Below, piece by piece: positions 4,981-8,451 of a DNA stretch of 8,451 bases. The notes under the pieces were generated by a model. It did no database searches and was not told the origin of the DNA. It saw nothing but the letters and a program-made list of their open reading frames with translations. The stretch is from assembly GCA_018396515.1 (NCBI GenBank), contig JAGTQJ010000064.1, forward strand, positions 1-8,451. The letters run 5' to 3'. Each line of letters opens with the position of its first letter. Within the stretch, counting starts at the first letter, position 1. This DNA comes from Candidatus Bathyarchaeota archaeon (GTDB taxonomy: Archaea; Thermoproteota; Bathyarchaeia; TCS64). A program made the position numbers and the translations under genes.

Positions 4981-5646
4981 ATGACAGAGAGGAGGTTGCT
5001 TAGGTTCGTCGCCCTAGGAGACAGCCTGACTGTTGGATTCCAGCCTCCGGCGTTATATCTACCGGGGAGAGAGGAGTTTCCCTACACGTCGTTCCTAGAG
5101 GCCATAGTCTATAGGGAGCTCCCAAGAAAGGGGTTGGATCATCTCGAGGTCTCCTTCATAAATCTTGGCGTCCTAGGCGATACCACCAGGAGGATGCTTC
5201 AGAGGCTCCAATCACAGGTTGCTCCACTGAGGCCAGATTGTGTGATCGTCTGGGGAGGCATAAACGACCTATTCTCCCTGGAGGAGCCTGAGGATATCTA
5301 CTCCAACCTGAGGAGGATTTATGAGATGGCTCTGGAATGTGATATAAAGCCCATAGCCTGCACCCTCACATCGATCCTAGGATATGATGAACTTATACCC
5401 AGGATAAAGAGGCTTAACGATCTATTGAGGAGATACTGCAGGGCTCACAGAATACCGATGGCAGATCTCTTCTCAGCCACGGCCGACGATGCTGGGAGGC
5501 TCAGGGAGACCTTTTCGAGCGACGGGATTCACCTCTCCCAAGCCGGATACATGAAGGTGGCGAACATCATCTACTACGAGGCGCTTGAGAAGATCCTTGA
5601 AGATTACGGAAGGGGAGATAAAGGCCGAATTATGGGGGCCTCCTAG
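4981..5646 (+). CDS. SGNH/GDSL-family hydrolase (esterase-like)
   Basis: From the ATG at 4981 the protein has 221 residues and the four SGNH blocks in order: FVALGDSLTVG (nucleophile Ser15), NLGVLGDT (oxyanion Gly63 or Gly66), VWGGINDL (Asn95), and SSDGIHLSQAGY (Asp181, His184 of the catalytic triad). Such enzymes hydrolyse ester bonds in lipids, acylated sugars or acyl carriers; the substrate is not predictable here. There is no signal peptide or membrane helix, so it should act in the cytoplasm. I chose the ATG at 4981 because family members begin a few residues before the GDSL block. A TTG at 4933 (48 bp upstream, in frame, preceded by GAGG at 4927-4930) would add 16 residues, MRERSNIVDVLLFGIT, with no family support. 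The gene is followed by a 118-bp gap and the S26e gene. Confidence 0.88.
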   Translation: MTERRLLRFVALGDSLTVGFQPPALYLPGREEFPYTSFLEAIVYRELPRKGLDHLEVSFINLGVLGDTTRRMLQRLQSQVAPLRPDCVIVWGGINDLFSLEEPEDIYSNLRRIYEMALECDIKPIACTLTSILGYDELIPRIKRLNDLLRRYCRAHRIPMADLFSATADDAGRLRETFSSDGIHLSQAGYMKVANIIYYEALEKILEDYGRGDKGRIMGAS

Positions 5647-5725
5647 GATGTGTTGGATGAGTATAGATTAAAGACATAGAAGATAGCGTGAGGGAAAGCC
5701 CATCAGACATGGAGAACTGACATAC

Positions 5726-5760
5726 TTTATATTATAGAAGGCTCTCCCCTCTTAGGAGGA
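5726..5760 (+). promoter_or_regulatory. Promoter and Shine-Dalgarno site of the S26e gene
   Basis: TTTATATT (5726-5733) is a TATA box centred about 35 bp before the ATG at 5765, so a leader of about 10 nt is expected. AGGAGGA (5754-5760) is the strongest Shine-Dalgarno match in the window and is 4 bp from the ATG. A leadered, SD-driven mRNA suits a highly expressed ribosomal protein and contrasts with the near-leaderless genes elsewhere. Confidence 0.6.
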
Positions 5761-5764
5761 TCGG

Positions 5765-6055
5765 ATGCCGAAGAAGAGGATCAGCAGGGGCAGGTCTAAG
5801 GGAGACAAGGGACGGGAGAGCATGGTTCAATGCAGCTACTGCAACGCTCTCGTCCCAAGGGATAAGGCCAAGAAGATCACCAGGTGGACCTCTATAGTGG
5901 ATCCGAGGCTTATGAAGGAGCTTGAGCAGCAGGGGGTTCGCATATCTAGGGAGAGGACCACCAAATACTTGTGCATAAGCTGCGCCGTCCACAGGGGGGT
6001 CGTGAAGGTCAGGGGAAAGGAGGAGAGGATGAGCAAGGCCACTCATAGAAGGTAA
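5765..6055 (+). CDS. rps26e: Small-subunit ribosomal protein S26e
   Basis: This 96-residue basic protein matches archaeal S26e: a Lys/Arg-rich N-terminus (MPKKRISRGRSKGDKGRES), then a zinc ribbon with Cys23, Cys26, Cys70 and Cys73 (VQCSYCNALVPRDKA and KYLCISCAVHRGVV). The segment between the pairs, including TRWTSIVDPRLMKELEQQGV, is typical of the family. S26e sits near the mRNA exit and 3' end of 16S rRNA on the small subunit. It is known from eukaryotes and a subset of archaea, mainly TACK and Asgard lineages, so it is a useful taxonomic marker here. The start is unambiguous: ATG at 5765 behind a strong Shine-Dalgarno. It converges on the minus-strand lipid gene with a 23-bp gap. Confidence 0.95.
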   Translation: MPKKRISRGRSKGDKGRESMVQCSYCNALVPRDKAKKITRWTSIVDPRLMKELEQQGVRISRERTTKYLCISCAVHRGVVKVRGKEERMSKATHRR

Positions 6056-6078
6056 TTCTACATTTTATCTATCTAAAA
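6056..6078. terminator. AT-rich convergent intergenic gap, probable two-way termination zone
   Basis: The 23 bp between two convergent stop codons are AT-rich (CATTTTATC on the plus strand, TTTTAGATAG on the minus strand). Archaeal RNA polymerase terminates at short oligo-T runs without a hairpin, so this gap, possibly with nearby gene ends, may stop both transcripts. No long T run is present, so support is modest. Confidence 0.3.
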
Positions 6079-6702
6079 TTAGATCCTAACCTTCTTATAG
6101 AAGTGGAGGACTCTCTGAAGAACCGTTATATGTGAGAGAAGCGCGAGTAGGGCCACCCCCCAGCCTATGGCCTCCCCATTCAGATATGATAATAGGGTGG
6201 CAGTAGATAGGATTAGGATCCTCTCAGCCCTCTCCGCTAGGCCCACAGCTCTCATATCTACCCCTGAGGCCTCTGCACGGGACCTCGCATAGCTGACCAT
6301 CATCGAGCCCACCAACGCTGCTAGGCCCCAAGATAGGCCGCATAAACCCGAGGCTGTTATAGCCCCGAGGACCATGGCATCCGAGTACCTATCGGAAAGG
6401 GAGTCCAAGAAGCCTCCCAGGAGCGAGGCCTTTCCGGTTATTCGGGCTAGAACCCCGTCGATCGAGTCCAAGAGGCCCGAGAGGAGCAGCGTTACAGCTG
6501 CGAGCAGGAGCATCAGCCTATTAGAGTTCCAGTTGATATAGAACCAGGCTGAGGCGGCTGAGAGGATGAGGCCCATCAGGGTGAGGAGGTTTGGGGTGAC
6601 ACCTATGGCTGTTAGGATGCTGAGCTTAGGGCCGACCCACCTCTCGAACCTCTCCTTGAGATTTCCTGAGACCAACCCACAGGTGAACCTCCGAGCCTCC
6701 AA
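6079..6702 (-). CDS. CDP-alcohol phosphatidyltransferase, probably archaetidylinositol phosphate synthase
   Basis: This integral membrane enzyme has 207 residues and about six hydrophobic segments from residue 35 onward. It carries the complete CDP-alcohol phosphotransferase signature DSIDGVLARITGKASLLGGFLDSLSD: Asp79, Asp82, Gly83, Ala86, Arg87, Gly96, Asp100 and Asp104, whose aspartates bind the two metal ions and CDP. In archaea, family members of this size join CDP-archaeol to inositol-phosphate, serine or glycerol-phosphate. The LAERAERILIL segment favours the inositol-phosphate type, but head-group choice is inference. The listed start is TTG at 6702, the longest frame. A TTG at 6675 would give MVSGNLKERFERWVGPKL, closer to the usual N-terminus, and lies about 30 bp after a TATA-like TTTAATT (near 6703-6709). 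It follows the flavoprotein gene by 31 bp, so the two probably form an operon. Confidence 0.87.
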   Translation of the reverse strand: MEARRFTCGLVSGNLKERFERWVGPKLSILTAIGVTPNLLTLMGLILSAASAWFYINWNSNRLMLLLAAVTLLLSGLLDSIDGVLARITGKASLLGGFLDSLSDRYSDAMVLGAITASGLCGLSWGLAALVGSMMVSYARSRAEASGVDMRAVGLAERAERILILSTATLLSYLNGEAIGWGVALLALLSHITVLQRVLHFYKKVRI

Positions 6703-6733
6703 ATTAAAGGATGCTTCCTCCCATAAGGGGCGA

Positions 6734-8035
6734 TTAAGCTCCTGAGAAAGAGGCCTTTATCCCCCTCGCAGCTATGACCCCCGTAGCTGCTGCTCCCACT
6801 ATGCCCCTTGAAACCCCCGCTCCATCCCCAGCAACATAAAGGTTCGGAATGGCCGTCCTGAGCTGATTATCTGTCTCTATGCGCATGGCGTAAAACTTGA
6901 TCTCGGGAGCATATATCAGCGTCGAGTCCGTGTTCACCCCAGGCGCCACCCTGTCCAGGATCTCCAAGGCCTCCAGTAGGTCCCTGACTATCCTGCTCGG
7001 GTAGGCCATGGATATGTCGCCGGGTGTCACATCCCTCAGCGTGGGCTCGACGTAGCTCCTCTCGATCCTCTCCCAAGTCGAGCGCCTGTGCCCCCTCAGG
7101 TCTCCAAGCCTCTGGAGGATTGGCCTCCTCCCGCCTAGGGTGTTGGCTAACTGGGCGATCCTCCGCCCATACTCCGTCGTGTTCTCGAGGGGTTCTGTTA
7201 GGCTTATTCTCACCAAAAGGGCGAAGTTCGTGTTGGGGCTCCCCTTCTCCCTCATTGAGTGCCCATTCACGCCGAAGACCTCCTCATCGTAGGCTTCCTT
7301 GAAGACATAGCCCCTCGGACAGACGCAGAAGGTCCTTGAGAAGTCGTCGTAGCTCGGCGTATGTATATGGAACTTTGGATCCCAGCACCTATACCCCTGA
7401 ATTATCTCCTCAAAGACCTCATTTGGAACCTCAACCCTCACACCGATATCAAGGGGATTATAGCTCATTCCCACCCCAAGCCTCTTCATGAGATCCACAA
7501 GCCAATTCGACCCTATCCGCCCGGGGGCCAGAAGAATGGCGTCGGCGGGGTACACCCCTTCAGCGGTCTCCACACCCCTTATCCTTCCCGATTCGAGAAT
7601 CAGATCCCTAACCCTAACTCTCAACCTAAACTCGACACCCTTCTCCTCGAGCTTAGACCTCATCCTACCAATTACCAAGGGCAGATGGTCGGAGCCGATG
7701 TGGCTCTGCTCTATCCTCACGAACCTCATCCCAGCCTTAATGGCCTTGGCCTCTAGATCCCTCACGCCTGTCTCATCTGGAGGATGCAGCTCCACCCCGA
7801 GGCCCGAGAAGATCTGCTTGATGTATGAGATAAGCATCCAGGCATCATCCTCGGGCATAAATTGGGTGATGTCTCCACCTATCCTTGGATGGAAGTTGAG
7901 CTTCCCGTCGGAATAGAGACCCGAGCCGCCGACATGATCCCTCTCCTCTAGGATGGTGACATCGCAGAAGTCCGCGAGCTCATGGGCGGCGAATAGGCCT
8001 GCGGGGCCCGCTCCAACTATGATGACCTTCACCAT
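6734..8035 (-). CDS. FAD-dependent dehydrogenase of the COG2509 type
   Basis: This 433-residue flavoprotein starts with a Rossmann motif VIIVGAGPAGLFAAHEL (Gly8, Gly10, Gly13) and the acidic strand end at Glu30. GGSGLYSDGKLN (36-47) follows and is diagnostic of the COG2509 group. Further marks are ILLAPGRIGSNWL, the Cys-x-Cys stretch RTFCVCPRGYV (Cys237, Cys239), NTNFALLVRI, and the C-terminal FAD-closing motif LYVAGDGAGVSRGIVGAAATGV (from 399). The group is annotated as NAD(FAD)-utilising dehydrogenases of unknown substrate, some resembling geranylgeranyl reductase-type flavoproteins in overall plan. No membrane segment is seen. ATG at 8035 places the dinucleotide motif in the expected position. 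The gene is divergent from purC and is followed 31 bp later by the CDP-alcohol phosphatidyltransferase, so a link to lipid metabolism is possible but unproven. Confidence 0.87.
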   Translation of the reverse strand: MVKVIIVGAGPAGLFAAHELADFCDVTILEERDHVGGSGLYSDGKLNFHPRIGGDITQFMPEDDAWMLISYIKQIFSGLGVELHPPDETGVRDLEAKAIKAGMRFVRIEQSHIGSDHLPLVIGRMRSKLEEKGVEFRLRVRVRDLILESGRIRGVETAEGVYPADAILLAPGRIGSNWLVDLMKRLGVGMSYNPLDIGVRVEVPNEVFEEIIQGYRCWDPKFHIHTPSYDDFSRTFCVCPRGYVFKEAYDEEVFGVNGHSMREKGSPNTNFALLVRISLTEPLENTTEYGRRIAQLANTLGGRRPILQRLGDLRGHRRSTWERIERSYVEPTLRDVTPGDISMAYPSRIVRDLLEALEILDRVAPGVNTDSTLIYAPEIKFYAMRIETDNQLRTAIPNLYVAGDGAGVSRGIVGAAATGVIAARGIKASFSGA

Positions 8036-8061
8036 AACTCAGGAACCCCCATCCGCCCCAT
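8029..8061 (-). other. Ten-codon upstream ORF overlapping the flavoprotein start
   Basis: On the minus strand an ATG at 8061 encodes MGRMGVPELW and stops at 8031-8029, overlapping the flavoprotein ATG (8035-8033) by 7 bp. The ATG lies about 29 bp after the centre of the minus-strand TATA box, so it could be translated from a leaderless mRNA and couple to the main gene. It may also be chance. Confidence 0.3.
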
Positions 8062-8083
8062 GGAGAGAATCCAACCACCCATC

Positions 8084-8097
8084 TTAATATATAAATA
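8084..8097. promoter_or_regulatory. Shared AT-rich promoter core between the flavoprotein gene and purC
   Basis: TTAATATATAAATA can be read as a TATA box on both strands. On the minus strand it lies about 55 bp before the flavoprotein ATG, giving a leader of about 27 nt. On the plus strand it lies about 45 bp before the purC ATG, giving a leader that would include the GGGGGAGAGG Shine-Dalgarno region. Confidence 0.55.
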
Positions 8098-8102
8098 GCG
8101 TG

Positions 8103-8133
8103 TTTAAAGGATGTTAATCTCTCGGGGGAGAGG
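8103..8133 (+). promoter_or_regulatory. Second TATA-like box and Shine-Dalgarno region of purC
   Basis: TTTAAA (8103-8108) is centred about 30 bp before the purC ATG and would yield a near-leaderless mRNA. GGGGGAGAGG (8124-8133) 2 bp before the ATG is purine-rich and could pair with 16S rRNA if the more distal TATA box is used. The sequence does not decide between the two. Confidence 0.4.
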
Positions 8134-8135
8134 CG

Positions 8136-8451
8136 ATGGAGAAGAGGCTTGTCCCTGACCCCATTGGGGGAGGATATACGGAGGTGTTGGGGGCATCAGA
8201 CCTCTTCGGAGAGGCGAGACCTCCGAGGAGGGGGAAGGTGAGGGATATCTACGACCAGGGAGAGGAGCTGCTCATAGTGACGACGGATAGGATATCCGCC
8301 TTCGACGTGGTCTTCCCAACCCTCATCCCCCATAAGGGAAGGAGCATCCACGCCCTATCGGAGTACTGGTTTGAGAGGACTAAGGGGATCTTCCCAAACC
8401 ACTTCATAGAATCCGTGGATGATAGGACTATGAGGGTGATGAAGGCTGATA
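8136..8451 (+). CDS. purC: SAICAR synthetase (phosphoribosylaminoimidazole-succinocarboxamide synthase), 3' end missing
   Basis: The first 105 residues are visible; the frame is open to the window end. From residue 33 the sequence matches PurC: GKVRDIYDQGEELLIVTTDRISAFDVVFPTLIPHKG, then SIHALSEYWFERTKGIFPNHFIES. GKVRDIY is the ATP-binding beta-strand region and TTDRISAFD a family signature. PurC condenses CAIR with aspartate using ATP in de novo purine synthesis. About 30 residues precede the core (MEKRLVPDPIGGGYTEVLGASDLFGEARPPRR), an extension found in various lengths in this family. ATG at 8136 is chosen because it follows a purine-rich site and no later in-frame ATG precedes the core. No other purine gene is visible. 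Confidence 0.93.
   Translation, partial: MEKRLVPDPIGGGYTEVLGASDLFGEARPPRRGKVRDIYDQGEELLIVTTDRISAFDVVFPTLIPHKGRSIHALSEYWFERTKGIFPNHFIESVDDRTMRVMKAD

Noticed and set aside
5655..5720. Possible box C/D small RNA between the SGNH and S26e genes
   Set aside because: The CTGA near 5716 could be a D box, but the only C-box-like word (TGGATGA) departs from RTGATGA and no internal C'/D' pair is evident.
7361..7916. Two plus-strand open frames of 131 and 142 residues
   Set aside because: Both lie antisense to the flavoprotein gene, whose motifs are continuous across the region. No homologous pattern is seen in them.

Overview
The window is about 8.4 kb of archaeal chromosome, most likely from a thermophilic member of the TACK group (Thermoproteota in the broad sense, possibly Bathyarchaeia-like; the rank is an inference). 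The evidence is a ribosomal protein S26e gene, which among prokaryotes is archaeal and TACK/Asgard-biased. There is also a tRNA-Tyr with the archaeal C1-G72 pair and an intron whose ends form a bulge-helix-bulge, a CDP-alcohol phosphatidyltransferase of the archaetidylinositol-phosphate type, TATA boxes about 25-30 bp before start codons, frequent TTG starts, and heavy AGG/AGA and ATA codon use.

Layout. 1-646 (+): 3' part of an MtnA-type sugar-phosphate isomerase. 697-2550 (+): a complete RACo-type protein, the ATP-dependent [2Fe-2S] reductive activator of corrinoid proteins. 2620-2735 (+): intron-containing tRNA-Tyr(GTA). 2736-3133: about 400 bp with no convincing gene. 3168-4866 (+): three genes, namely an ECF-type membrane S component, a membrane-anchored DUF4430 (transcobalamin-like) surface protein, and a winged-helix regulator with a DUF4443-like C-terminal domain. 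The TATA box of the first gene is flanked by two inverted repeats that look like operators. 4981-5646 (+): SGNH/GDSL hydrolase. 5765-6055 (+): ribosomal protein S26e. 6079-8035 (-): a two-gene unit, a COG2509-type FAD-dependent dehydrogenase followed by the CDP-alcohol phosphatidyltransferase. 8136-8451 (+): 5' part of purC (SAICAR synthetase), divergent from the flavoprotein across a short AT-rich promoter region.

How it fits together. The middle of the window suggests corrinoid handling: RACo keeps corrinoid proteins in the active Co(I) state, and the S component plus DUF4430 protein resemble a vitamin, probably cobalamin, capture and uptake pair. The adjacent HTH protein is a natural candidate to bind the two palindromes. 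No ECF ATPase or T subunit and no corrinoid protein or methyltransferase is visible here, so this link is inference. The other genes are housekeeping functions (translation, purine and lipid synthesis) with their own promoters.

The most unusual points are: the paired palindromes around the TATA box at 3104-3166; a perfect 9-nt complementarity between the tRNA-Tyr D arm and its own intron; and two very short ORFs placed for leaderless translation that overlap main start codons (4919-4936 and 8061-8029).
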